Shown: positions 33,745 through 44,127 of the stretch, piece after piece
Layout of the letters: every line of letters starts with the position of its first letter
Numbering within the stretch: position 1 is the stretch's first letter
The notes under the pieces: generated by a model
Seen by the model: the letters and a program-made list of their open reading frames with translations, nothing else
The model's database searches: none
Told to the model about the DNA's origin: nothing
NCBI GenBank assembly: GCA_023052935.1
Contig: CM041292.1
Coordinates: 198,268,299-198,332,298, forward strand
DNA from: Piezodorus guildinii
Lineage: Eukaryota; Arthropoda; Insecta; Hemiptera; Pentatomidae
Reading direction: 5' to 3'
DNA: 64,000 nucleotides
Made by a program: the position numbers and the translations under genes

Positions 33745-33959
33745 ATAGAGAGAGATAGAGATTTCTCCCGATATCTGAACCTCTCTCTCTATCCCTGACC
33801 ATCCTTAACCACTTTTGACCATCTCCCATCACCCATAACTAACTCTAACTTCCACGACCGGCTGATATCGTCCTGAAATATAAATATAAAAAAAAAAAAT
33901 CCTTAAAATATACAACTAATGTGTTCATATAGACGACTAGCGTTCGTTTCACGGGTGAG

Positions 33960-34012
33960 CCAGGGAGGTGGAGGGAGGGGGGGGGAGAGGGAGAAGGGGG
34001 GAAGGGCAGGTA
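33960..34012 (+). other. G-rich tract with quadruplex potential
   Basis: At least five G runs of three or more (gggaggtggagggagggggg and onward) on the plus strand just inside the left TIR. Confidence 0.6.
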
Positions 34013-34711
34013 CAGGCACAGGTGAAAATCAAAATCAATGAACAACAGTCCCTATCCTAAAATAAAAAATTGTTTCTGTTTCACAAAAACAAGATCTGTG
34101 TTTCCTAAAGGTGATTAAACTAGTACTTCATTTATTTATTCCATTATATGAGGAAGACAGATAGCGTACCTGATAATTCATGTGAATGTAAGTTCCTGAT
34201 CTTCAATATTAGGAAATTGTACCTGTAAGACCACGAACCTCATAGAATAAGGTTATAGAACTTAACCTTGTATAAATCATCCCCAATCGTTCGTACCTCT
34301 CAACAGTAGTGAGATAATAATAAGAATATCCATTAATAAAACCTTAGAAAATATAAAAACATGCATTATTTTAAGAACGATTTCGCAATCGTTGGACAAT
34401 AATGCTATAAAAGTGTAAATATTAGGAAGATTGGATCATATTGACTATCAAATAGTTGACAAATTTTCATCTGATGAATTCTCATCCTATCTCTCCGCTG
34501 GACTTTATGCTCTTCCTTATTTTTACTAACAGTTTCATGATAATTAGTGGTTATTACATTTCCAATTAGCATCAAATGCTTATACGGTGATGTTTAGCAA
34601 CTTATATTTCTGGAAGATTTCCTAATCGCGATATGCTGAATAAAAACCTTCACGATCTAATTCTACATGAGAGTCTTGATGTTTCCAATAACTTAATGAA
34701 TTATTGAATTT

Positions 34712-34734
34712 CGAGAGAGAGAGAGAGAGAAAGA

Positions 34735-34767
<33 letters not shown>

Positions 34768-34768
34768 T
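34712..34768 (+). repeat. (GA)n microsatellite
   Basis: About 28 GA units with two interruptions, inside the 8.1-kb element. Confidence 0.9.
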
Positions 34769-34911
34769 ATATCAAATATGAATATTAACAAAAAATAATG
34801 TCCTAATTAGTGACAGAGAATTGACAATCGTGAAAACGATTGTTTGAAATTGGACGAGTGATGGTAAGAGTAGGAGTGAGGTTGGTGGAGGGGGAAGAAG
34901 GGAGGGGGTTA

Positions 34912-34965
34912 GCGCATGCGCAACTAGCGTGCATGCACACAACTAATAGTCCTTGACGAGTGAGT
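34912..34965 (+). promoter_or_regulatory. NRF1-type promoter and first splice donor for the small gene
   Basis: GCGCATGCGC (34,912-34,921) is the NRF1 palindrome, common in TATA-less promoters. About 40 bp downstream GTGAGTA (34,960) is a strong donor, pairing with the acceptor at 35,160-35,161. The short first exon has ATGs that meet stops at once, so it looks untranslated or is incompletely defined. Confidence 0.45.
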
Positions 34966-35161
34966 ACCTAGGGATTCATTTTCGTTCTAGCATCCGATCG
35001 TAGCATATTGTTTTAAATCATCATCATATCAATCGTCATGAATTCCTAAGTATATTTATTACTTTAATGATATCTCATTATTATTATTTTTTTTTTAATA
35101 GAGTTTTATTCTTACCATATTTATCCTAAACACCTGTTTTGTTTTTTTTCTCTATTTTTAG

Positions 35162-35465
35162 TTCTGCGAGGGACTTCAAAAAGTTATTGAATCATTTAAA
35201 CGATGACGCTCGTTTAGTGTGTAAATTGAAGGATATTGAAATCGGGCGGCCATACATCATAGCGGAATTGGAGCATCTTAAGACCAAATTAGGGTTAGCG
35301 TTGGTCGCCACGTTGAAGGATCATGATAATACTATCAGAGTATATCTTCCTAAAAGATTTAAGATGTCGGATGAAGAGATTGTAGCTTTCAACAATAATA
35401 ATGAGATGATATCATTAATATATAAAGGGAGAGTTTGTTTTAAAGATGAAATTTCATTTATTTAA
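35162..35465 (+). CDS. small conserved-looking element protein (about 100 aa), last exon
   Basis: The exon follows a textbook acceptor (ttttttttctctatttttag). It reads SARDFKKLLNHLNDDARL, a lysine-rich 'KLKDIEIGRPYIIAELEHLK' segment, LVATLKDHDNTIRVYLPKRF, then LIYKGRVCFKDEISFI and a stop at 35,465, with AATAAA at 35,504. There is no in-frame ATG near the 5' end, so the start must come from an earlier exon; a frame reaching back to 35,139 begins at TTG inside the acceptor tract and is not the true start. The 'LPKRF' block with a short beta-rich C-terminus reminds me of small proteins found next to virus-like polymerase-B elements in arthropod and cnidarian genomes (memory only). Biochemical role unknown. 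Confidence 0.6.
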
Positions 35466-36543
35466 TGGTGTTTTATTTGCTGTACATAACAGTATTTGGA
35501 TATAATAAATATTTTTTGTTTCCTTATGCCGTTTTTTTTTATTTTTTTTTTTATTTCCCCTTTGTACCCATTTTCAATAGTGTTACTAAAATATTATATC
35601 ATTAAATTATTAATAAAGACCTATATATTTCATAAAAAAAAATGATTCCTCATTTTTTCAAGTCAAAATTATTAAAAATATAGAGAAATAATAACAATGT
35701 TTGATGGCTGAGAATTACTGGTTCAAAGGCCACTTCACCTATCCTGATATCATAAAAGGATTAAAAAGTTCAAAGTTCATGACAGAAAATGTAAAAACTT
35801 AACAAATATTAAATTGTTTTTAAGTGAATTACATATGATTTATTTATTATTTTTTTTTTTTTTTATTATTATTTTTTTTTTTTTTTTTTACACTCATCTT
35901 GGTTTTCTAAATATAATTTAGAAGTAAGCCTTCCCACCTCGTCAAGGTGTGAGTGCATAGAGAAGGTGTGCTGGTATAAAATCGTTGTAAATATTTTTTA
36001 ACACATATTTATTTATCTGTTTGTTAAGGTTTCCAGCTTTTTGGTAAACCTCTCTTGGAACCACAACACTCATTCCTTTTAGGTTTAGGAGCCTTTAGAG
36101 CCACGCCAGGGACCCATCCATTCCATCACACATACATACTTTGGTTTAAAAATAAAAACAACAATATTATATCAGCAAAAATTAAAAATAAAAAAAAAAA
36201 GCTCTCTTAAACAGCATCCGGAACGATAAATAATATAAAACTTTCTTTAAACCTTATTTCATTTGGCCATATTTTGAAGTGTGTATATTTTTTAAATAAA
36301 TATAAATACCAATAAAGAATACATATCTTTAAAATAATAAAAAAAAAATTATGTAAAACCTTAACAAGTGATAAATTAAACCTTTATTGAATAAAAAATA
36401 AATAAAGAAAGAAAATAATAAGTTTTTCTCTTGGACAAAAGTAGTATTTCACTTGAGTAAATAAAAATATAACAATGTTCTTATAATAAAGAAAAGAAAG
36501 AAACTGGTTTGTATTCATTTAATTTAATCATTAAATAATTAGT

Positions 36544-37185
36544 TTATTTATCATGACTTGAGGCACCTAGAGGCCTAAATCGATTCACTCTTAGAAGAAG
36601 TCCGTCTAGACTTTTAAGGAACCAACCGCTCCCCTTTATTGTCATATCCTCCATCTCGGTAGCTATTTTCGAGTAGCTTCCACTGAGACTGTTCAAGACC
36701 GAAGAACTTTCGGATATTGTTATGTTTTTGGTTTTAAACGCCCTATCGCACGTCTCCCCTCTAATATTTTCATAAGTGGCCTCTAGAACTAGATTGAATT
36801 TTAGAGGAGCATCTGATTCCGCCAAAAATTCTGTAATTAATCGATATAATGTTTCAGTCTGATGGCAGAGAAATTCCACAGCATCAATTGGTTCAGAACA
36901 TGGAAGGTAAAAAGTCTTAATATCCCCTCCAAACGCTGTCTCGATTTCAAATAAAGGCCCTATAGCCATTTCCAACCGCCTTCGTTTCGTCATGACAAGG
37001 GGAGTTTCTCTCTGACAACGACGTAAATGATTCATGAGTTGGTTTAGAGACGAAAAAATCTCGCCGCAAGAAACACATGTACGCCGTTTCTGAGTCGTCA
37101 AGCATGACTTTTCGTGACGTACTTTGCTATCTTTTCGGCTGAAATTTCTATCACAATATCCACACTTATTGTTACTTGATGCCAT
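36544..37185 (-). CDS. two-finger zinc-binding protein of the element, 213 aa
   Basis: The most likely start is the ATG at 37,185 (MASSNNKC). An in-frame ATG 25 codons upstream adds only a Phe/Ile-rich leader and is unlikely. Finger 1 is about residues 8-29 (C8, C11, H24, C29) and finger 2 about 37-57 (CVSCGEIFSSLNQLMNHLRR, then C): both C2HC type. A basic patch (KRRRLEM) follows. A central alpha/beta region leads to IKGSGWFLKSLDGLLLRVNR, ending RPLGASSHDK. The 'GSGW' motif followed by a 'pLgaSs' end resembles the N-terminal region of large polymerase-B polyproteins of virus-like elements in arthropods and Hydra, but here it stops instead of continuing (memory, unverified). AATAAA overlaps the stop. 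It lies opposite to the small gene. Confidence 0.75.
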   Translation of the reverse strand: MASSNNKCGYCDRNFSRKDSKVRHEKSCLTTQKRRTCVSCGEIFSSLNQLMNHLRRCQRETPLVMTKRRRLEMAIGPLFEIETAFGGDIKTFYLPCSEPIDAVEFLCHQTETLYRLITEFLAESDAPLKFNLVLEATYENIRGETCDRAFKTKNITISESSSVLNSLSGSYSKIATEMEDMTIKGSGWFLKSLDGLLLRVNRFRPLGASSHDK

Positions 37186-37492
37186 TATTGAAAACGAATG
37201 ATAAAAAAAAAAATTAAATGCGATATAATTAATAAACTTAAAAATAAATGAAATAATCAAAATATTAATCGTAAAACAAAAACAAATAGCAAATAATAAA
37301 TGAATAAATTTCTTCTAAAAATTAGAAAATCCGAAGGGTAAAAGAAAAATGGAAAATAGTTGAAAAACTTATAATGATCTACAATTTAAAGCCAAAATGA
37401 AAAACAGTTCAATAAAACAGTACTGACACGTTTAAAATTATCTTTCAAGAGGCTGTAAAAGAGAATGAGAAAGAGGCCTAGAAAACCATCCC

Positions 37493-37500
37493 TATTTATA
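37493..37500 (-). promoter_or_regulatory. TATA box for the zinc-finger gene
   Basis: TATAAATA on the minus strand, about 310 bp before the ATG at 37,185; it would give a transcription start near 37,465. Confidence 0.45.
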
Positions 37501-38160
37501 GTCTCCTTTGTTTACAAAATTTAGGAATTATCTGTTCAAAGTCCAAGGCTTAAAGGATTAGGAGGTGTGTACCGATGTTGGGATGAAAAGGAGTGGGGGA
37601 AGGCCAAAGCTTTCCGAGTATGAGGGTAATCCAGATCTGGGCAGACCATGGTTGTTAATTAAAATTAAGTAATCGTCCGGACAGGTAAATAACCGTCTGA
37701 GAAGGCGCAAAAACAATTGTAAATGCTGAAAATATTATGTATAAAAAACAAATTTCCGACCGTAATAGGTCGAAAATGAAGTTTTATATCATTGTGTATA
37801 TAAATATTTATGCTTCAAACATGGTGGCGCCATAAAAAAAAAATGGCGGTTGGGCACACTCAGCCTCTACAAAACATTATTGGGAGGATAACATATACAA
37901 TCCCAAAGGAATAGGAGCTTCGCCCTGTTGGACATATTACAAAATAGAGTGGGTGCTGCGCTCTTGCGGATATTTTATAAAGTAATGTGTGTTCTGCGAC
38001 TAAGTTAGGAGACAATTAAATTAAATAAGAAAGGTATAGAAATATTACCGAAAATTATACTATTGAACATGCTACAAAATTTTCATTCATTGAGAAGGTT
38101 ATGTAACAGTTAGGAAGGCTTAAAAAAGAAAAAGAAAAAAAGAAAGTAAACTTGGCAATG
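37501..38160. other. element interior, no gene recognised
   Basis: Contains 'ggtggcgcca' and 'aatggcggttgggc' motifs reminiscent of the TIR array, but no open frame worth reporting. Confidence 0.4.
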
Positions 38161-38560
38161 GGTCCGCGAGTATCATCAGAACTAACCGGGAGGAACTTTC
38201 GGATATTTAAATTATAAGTACAATGAGTAAGCTAGCGAGTACCATCGGAACTAGCCGGGAGGAACTTTTGCATGCGTAAAATATAAGTACAATGAGTAGG
38301 TTAGCAAGTGTCATCGGACTTCGCCGGATCAAACTTTCAGATGCTTAAAATAGAGCACCGATTAGAGATGGGTATGAATGATAAGAACAGGGTCCCAGGG
38401 TCACGTGATTAAAAAGGGAATTGTATGTTAGTTAAGTTTAGGTCGAAATGTTGATTGAATTTATATAAATACAATTAGTAGGTTAGCGATGACCACCGGA
38501 CCTAGCCGGAAGGAACTTTCAAATCCATAAAACGGAGCAATTTGATTAGCTGATTAGAAA
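38161..38560 (+). repeat. internal tandem repeats related to TIR sequence
   Basis: Four diverged units of about 60 bp (then a longer-spaced one) share 'ccatcggaactagccgggag', 'gaactttc' and 'tataagtacaatgagta'. The core 'atcggacctagccgggagga' also occurs in both TIRs. Two CACGTG-type sites (ggtcacgtgatta) accompany them. Confidence 0.8.
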
Positions 38561-38889
38561 AAGGCATGAACAATAAGGGGATGTGTTCATAGGTCACGTG
38601 ATTAATAGTGGGCGTCGTATACTAGATAAAGTTAGATAGAGGTGTTTATTGAAATTTTCTGTCATAACGTACTATTTTTATTATGTTTTTAAAGATTAAA
38701 AATTCAAAATCAAAGAGCTGAAGGCTCAATATTGAACTGAAAAAGGTTCTAAACTTTGATTACTTAACGACTATATAATGATGCGATAAACTCGTGTAAT
38801 ACGAAATAATTACGATGTAGTGTATCATTATTCACGACTATATTATTGATAATACCTTAGCAAGAGATAACACTAGTTAGTTGTTTTTT

Positions 38890-39089
38890 CGATAGAATTA
38901 ACGATATCATTGTTTATTTCTTTCGGAAGGATTAGAGATTGTCCAACTAGGTGAGGTAGAAGACCGAAGCCGGCCTAGACGAACTCTTCCGAAAACATCG
39001 CGAAATAGCAATTCTAAAGCAGGATTGTTAATGATGAGTAAATAATACATAGAAAAGGTAAAAAATGGTCTAAGAAGTTGAGAAAACAA
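38890..39089. other. possible small exon, direction undecided
   Basis: Plus strand: after 'ttgtttatttctttcggaag', a frame reads LEIVQLGEVEDRSRPRRTLP to MMSK and a stop. Minus strand: a 60-codon ATG frame. Neither is recognised. Confidence 0.2.
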
Positions 39090-39179
39090 TTAAAACGGTT
39101 GAAAAAATATATAAAAAAATTATATTCGCCTACCGAAATAGGTACAAGTTTTATATTATTATATATTTATACTTTCTGC

Positions 39180-39880
39180 AATTATTAGAACAAAGTTGAT
39201 ATTTACGTCTTAAATTTATCTTGTTTACGATTAAATCTTTTTACTATACTAAGACATGAAACGTACAAGATCCGCATTATATTTATATATATACTTAAGA
39301 GGGTAATGGTTCAAAGTCTCAGAGCTTAAGGAATATTTATACTTTAAGCAATTATCAGTACAAAGTTGATATTGACGTCTTAAATTTATCTTTTTTACGA
39401 TTAAATATTTAGGGATTTACTATACTAAGACATGAAACGTACAAGGTCCGCATTATATTTATATATATAATAATGCTTCAAAGTCTCAGAGCTTAAGGAA
39501 CCTTTTATCGCTATTTAAATAGTAGGATTAAGAATCAAAGTTCAAAGCTGTATAGGATTAAAATTCATTACACATAGGAAGATAATAGACCGTAGTCCAA
39601 GAGCTTAAGGAACCTTTTATCGCTATTTAAATATTAGGATTAAGGATCAAAGTTCAAAGCTGTACAGGATTAAGAAGTCGTATAACGATGTTTATATTAA
39701 AGGCATTAAGAAGGTTCAAAGTCCATGTTCACGTTTAAGCTTAAGGAACTTTTTATCACTACTTAAAATGTAGGATTAAAGATCAAAGTTCAAAGCTGTA
39801 TAGGATTAAGAAGCCCTATAACGATGTTTATATTAAAGGCATTAAGAAGGTTCAAAGTCCATGTTTCCGTTTCACATACC
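39180..39880 (+). repeat. two sets of internal direct repeats
   Basis: Set 1: about 115-bp units at 39,185 and 39,358 ('tactatactaagacatgaaa', 'gtccgcattatatttatata'). Set 2: units at about 39,478, 39,597 and 39,740 ('gagcttaaggaaccttttat', 'ggatcaaagttcaaagctgt', 'aacgatgtttatattaaagg'). Recently duplicated, non-coding. Confidence 0.85.
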
Positions 39881-39983
39881 TGCATGCTTCAACATGATTC
39901 AAACCTGTTTGTACTTTCGCTAACCTGTTTTTACATGATTCGACATGTCGGTGCAAGCTCGAACAGGTTTACATTATTTAAAT

Positions 39984-40211
39984 GGTGACGTCATAAAAAC
40001 AAAAGGGCGTCCGGGTAGACTCATGCTTTATAAAGACTAAATTAGCCCAAAACGTAAGGAAAAGAAAATGGACGCCGGGTAGACTCATGCTTTGTAAATT
40101 GTGACGTCATAAAAGAAAATGGCGCCCGGGTAGACTCATGCTTTATAAAGACTAAATTAGCCCAAAACGTAGGGAAAAGAAAATGGACGCCGGGTAGACT
40201 CATGCTTTATA
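39984..40211 (-). repeat. extra copy of the TIR tandem array on the right inner side only
   Basis: Two further rounds of the 64/51-bp units (complement of AAAGCATGAGTCTACCCG, with TGACGTCA) precede the right TIR. The left side has no equivalent, so the element is asymmetric. Confidence 0.85.
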
Positions 40212-41045
40212 AACTCTCAAGTTAGGCACTCTCATTGGTTAACTATTGAAGGAGTGGGGGGGGAGGAGGGGGATCAAAATGTAAACAATGAGAAGGTTAT
40301 GTAACAGTAAGGGAGGTTTCAATAAATGTAAACAATAGTAAGGTTATGTCACAGTTTGAAAGGTTTTGTAAAAGCACACATTACAATTTGACCATCGGAC
40401 CTAGCCGGGAGGAACTCTCAAGTTAGGCACTCTGATTGGTTAACTATTGAAGGAGTGGGGGAAGCACAATGGCGTCCGGGTAGACTCATGCTTTATAAAT
40501 ACTAAATTAGCCCAAAACGTAGGGAAAAGAAAATGGACGTCGGGTAGACTCATGCTTTGTAAACTGTGACGTCATAAAAGAAAATGGCGGACGGGTAGAC
40601 TCATGCTTTATAAGGACTAAATTAGCCCAAAACGTAGGGAAAAGAAAATGGACGCCGGGTAGACTCATGCTTTGTAAATTGTGACGTCATAAAAGAAAAT
40701 GGCGCCCGGGTAGACTCATGCTTTATAAATACTAAATTAGCCCAAAACGTAGGAAAAAGAAAATGGACGCCGGGTAGACTCATGCTTTATAAAGACTTAA
40801 TACTCTCAAACAGGGGTCACGTGATCAAAAAGGGGCGTGGCTTAGTGGTTTAGGTTAGGTTGATGAAGGGTCACGTGACTAAAAAGGGACGGGGCTTAGT
40901 GGTTTAGGTTAAGTCGATGGCGCGAACCATCGTGGTTAAGGTTAGGTCGTTGTGGAAATTCAAATTCAAATCTCCCGCCATAGGTCACGTGACCAAATGC
41001 TGGCATCTGATTGGCTCCTCAAAAAAGTGCACCAGCTCGCCTACT
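40212..41045 (-). repeat. right terminal inverted repeat
   Basis: Reverse complement of 32,899-33,744, ending 'accagctcgcctact'. Carries the same CCAAT, CRE, CACGTG and GC/GT motifs and the tandem array (about 40,470-40,800). Confidence 0.9.
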
Positions 41046-41051
41046 AGTTTC
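41046..41051 (+). repeat. right 6-bp target duplication (AGTTTC)
   Basis: Immediately follows the CTACT end; the next bases TTGTC match the empty-site paralogue at 29.8 kb. Confidence 0.7.
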
Positions 41052-41608
41052 TTGTCTTCAGTTTTTGTTTTTTTAATTTTTAATAATCATTAATCTACTT
41101 TGCAATTAACTATAAACAATTAAGTGTACAATTATTCACTTATTTTTCTTTGGAATTATTTAATGATTAAAAAAAAAATTAACAAACATTCACTTCATAT
41201 CGTATTCCCGCCTGTTAGATGCAAAGGTTTTTGCTAGTAAAGCTAAAATGTTGTTTTAATAATTTTTATGTTTATCATTCATCCACAAAAACAATAATCC
41301 TACTCCGATGGCCTCGTATACAGTGAAGAAACCAGTTATTTTCGGGAAAATGAGTCAAAAACAGAATAATATTTTGGATAAGGAACCGTTTGCAACATCT
41401 TGGTTGACCCTTTGACTCCTGAGTTGCTCCCTGACGCAAGTTACGCCATTGCAAGACCCTCAGAAGGTCCGTCTTAAACATTTTTGGCGAAATTCAAACC
41501 TTCCCTTGTCGCAAAATAGTTAATTTACTGAGGAGCTGTAAATCTCATCATGTCATTTTTATGATTTATGGGCAGTTAAAATTTATTAAATGTGTGGTAT
41601 TGATTTTT
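41052..41608. other. no gene recognised
   Basis: A 68-codon minus-strand frame at 41,275-41,481 is open but not identifiable. Confidence 0.35.
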
Positions 41609-42493
41609 ACTTTCACTTACTATGTATAGTAGGGGGAAGTATTGCGATCGTGAAAATTTTCGAATTCGAGTTTTCAACGGAAATACACATTTTAGGGTCC
41701 CCTGAGTCCAAATAACCAAGTCCCGCAAAAAGGTCTGTGTGTGAGTGTGTGTGTATGTGTGTGGTAACTTCCGGGCGGAAACGGCAAATCCTATGAAACT
41801 GATATTTCATATTTAGGACAAATATACACCCAAGACGTTACAAAACCTTTTTCATCAAAATGAGCTTACCAGAAGAGGCACTTTATACCATGCATTTTGC
41901 ACCTTTTTTCGGTTTTCTCGAAAACGGTTCCGACGATTTTGATTAAACTCGCTATATCGATGTAAAATTTAATGAGCTTTAGAGTTCATTCTGATTAAAA
42001 TGGTCTGACAGGGCTTAAATGCCGATATTTTAAATTTTCCTTTTCTAAAGTACCTTTAATTTTGTCGATTCTATAAAAATAACTAACTTGTTATCACGGA
42101 AGAAAAACAGGTAAATATATAAATTGAATGAATTCGATACCCAACTAAAAGGGAAAACAGAAAAAAATATTTTTTTAATGCAATTTTTTGTTTTTGAACA
42201 TAAGAGCAGTAATATACATGTATAGTATACCGTTGGAAAGATAAAGATTTTAGAAAAAATATTATCTTGTACTCAAGCTTTTAAAAGTGAATAGAGAGTG
42301 ATGAATAAAAGATAAAACTATCTGATTATTTTAGATAATAATATAATAGATTTTTTAATGAAACGCATGTTTCTATATAAATTCAATTTAATTAATTATT
42401 TAATAGTTTCACGTATTTTTATCTCTAAGTGTATTTGAAAATCCTTTCATTTATTTTAAAAATGGAGGTAAGTAAAAGTCGTGTGTTGCCCAG
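41609..42493 (+). repeat. dispersed repeat A, copy 4 (best full-length)
   Basis: ACTTTCACTTAC at the start and GGTAAGTAAAAGTCGTGTG at the end form a 12-13 bp inverted repeat, followed by a T run. Internal blocks are as in the other copies. Non-coding. Confidence 0.85.
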
Positions 42494-42840
42494 ATTTTTT
42501 TTTAAGTTCTTGGTATGAAAATTTTTTGTGGTTTATACGAGATAAAATTATTTCTTACATTCTAGATTTTCATTTGTAGAGCTCTCTATTTATTTGTGTC
42601 TAAAATAAGCGCGGTGTGAAATACATATCGGTACATTTGGCCAACCAGATGCCATAATATTTCATATTTTACGAACATCAATAATTTACATATCTAGTTC
42701 TCGATAACCAGTTTTCGCCGCCCAAAATGGCTTCACCTTACCACACCTTGTTTTATCTTTCTCTGATTTACGTATGATTTGTTGCTTCGAAAAAGTAAAT
42801 ACATCAAGGATAAATTTATGCAGCCTAACTACCAAAAATC

Positions 42841-43720
42841 TGGTGCGCGCAACACACGACTTCACTTACCTACATTATTTATATCAATTCAAGAATTTTT
42901 AAACAAATTTATAAACGAAAATAAATTGTTAAAGAATTATTTAAATAGAAACGTGTGTTTTATTTAAAAAAATATATTATATTATTATCTAAAATAATTA
43001 CTAAGTTTTGTCGGCTTTTCATCACTCCCTATCAACTTTTAAAAGCTTGTGTATGAGATAATATTGTTTCTAAAATCTTTTGCTGTCCAACGTTATATCA
43101 TACATGTATATTACTCTTCTCATGTTCAAAAACAAAAAATTGGATTAAAAAAAAATATTTTTTCAGTTTTCTCCTTTACTTGCTTTTCAAATTCGTTCAA
43201 CTTGCATATTTAGCTGTTATTTATCAATGCTAACAAGATAATATAATTATTTTTATAGAACCTACAAAATTAAAGGTACTTTAGAGGAAGAAAATTTAAA
43301 ATATCGGCATTTAAGCCCTGTCAGACTATTTTAATCAGAATGAAACCTACATGATATTAAAGCCCATTAAATTATTACATCGATATAGGGAGTTTAATCA
43401 AAATCGTTAGAGCCGTTTTGAGAAAATCGTACGAAGGTGTTAAATGCATAGTATAAAGTAGATCTTCCGGTCAGCTGATTTTGATGAAAAAGATTCTATA
43501 ACATCTCGGACATATAGTTGTCTTAATTATGAAATTTCAGTTTCATAGGACTTTTCGTTTTCGCCCTCCCCCCCCCACACACAGACCTTTTTGAGGGACT
43601 TGGTCATTTGGACTCAGGATACTCTAAAACTTGTATTTCCATCGAAAACTAAAATTCGAATATTTTCATGATCGCAATACTTTCCCTGACTATATATTTC
43701 ATATATAGGTAAGTGAAAGT
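42841..43720 (-). repeat. dispersed repeat A, copy 5, inverted to copy 4
   Basis: Starts 'gcgcgcaacacacgac' and ends 'aggtaagtgaaagt', about 350 bp from copy 4 in opposite orientation, making a 2.1-kb inverted pair. Confidence 0.85.
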
Positions 43721-44087
43721 AAAATGTCATAGGCTTTAATTTGAAAACCAGTGATTGCTTTAAAATGAACTTTAATAAAAATGGTTTTAAAAAATATAAA
43801 CACATCTGTAATTGTAGTTTCCTTATCGGTATTTGTCCGAATTATACATCTTTCTTGAGTATTTAGATTTATTTAATTAATGTATTTCCTAGAAATGTTT
43901 GATTTTAGATAAAACCAAAAAATAAGTTTTGGCTGCTTTATATTAGCCCATATTATTTATCTTCTGATAACACGTAATCAAGTTTGTTTACTCGAGTTCC
44001 GTGAAGGTCCGAATAAAAACCTTATTGCTATAGTTTTCAATTTATTTTGCTCTGATTCCAACTCAAGATATGAGCCTCTGTCAAGTT

Positions 44088-44127
<40 letters not shown>

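Larger units (their letters stand above)
32899..41045. mobile_element. 8.15-kb element with long TIRs, Polinton/Maverick-like ends, two genes
   Basis: It begins AGTAG and ends CTACT, has TIRs of 846 and 834 bp that are nearly identical, and is flanked by a 6-bp duplication. Long TIRs, AG...CT ends and 6-bp duplications are the published description of Polintons (Mavericks), which use a retroviral-type integrase. Inside, only two coding regions are visible: 35,162-35,465 (+) and 36,544-37,185 (-). No polymerase B, integrase, protease, ATPase or capsid reading frame is present, and at 8.1 kb it is about half the usual Polinton length. Near-identity of the TIRs suggests a recent insertion, possibly depending on factors supplied elsewhere. 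A 9-base indel separates the two outermost ends. Confidence 0.75.

Noticed and set aside
33845..34045. Minus-strand Pro/Ser-rich ORF inside the element
   Set aside because: It is the complement of the G-rich tract; low-complexity artefact.
35139..35161. N-terminal extension of the small element protein (MFFFSIFS)
   Set aside because: It begins at TTG and is the polypyrimidine tract of a splice acceptor.
37186..37260. Upstream start adding 25 residues to the zinc-finger protein
   Set aside because: The extension is Phe/Ile-rich, AT-biased DNA without conservation signals; the MASSNNKC start fits the composition change.
32899..41045. Calling the element a full Polinton/Maverick
   Set aside because: The ends and duplication fit, but none of the defining genes (polymerase B, integrase, ATPase, capsid, protease) is visible, so only a Polinton-like or derived label is justified.
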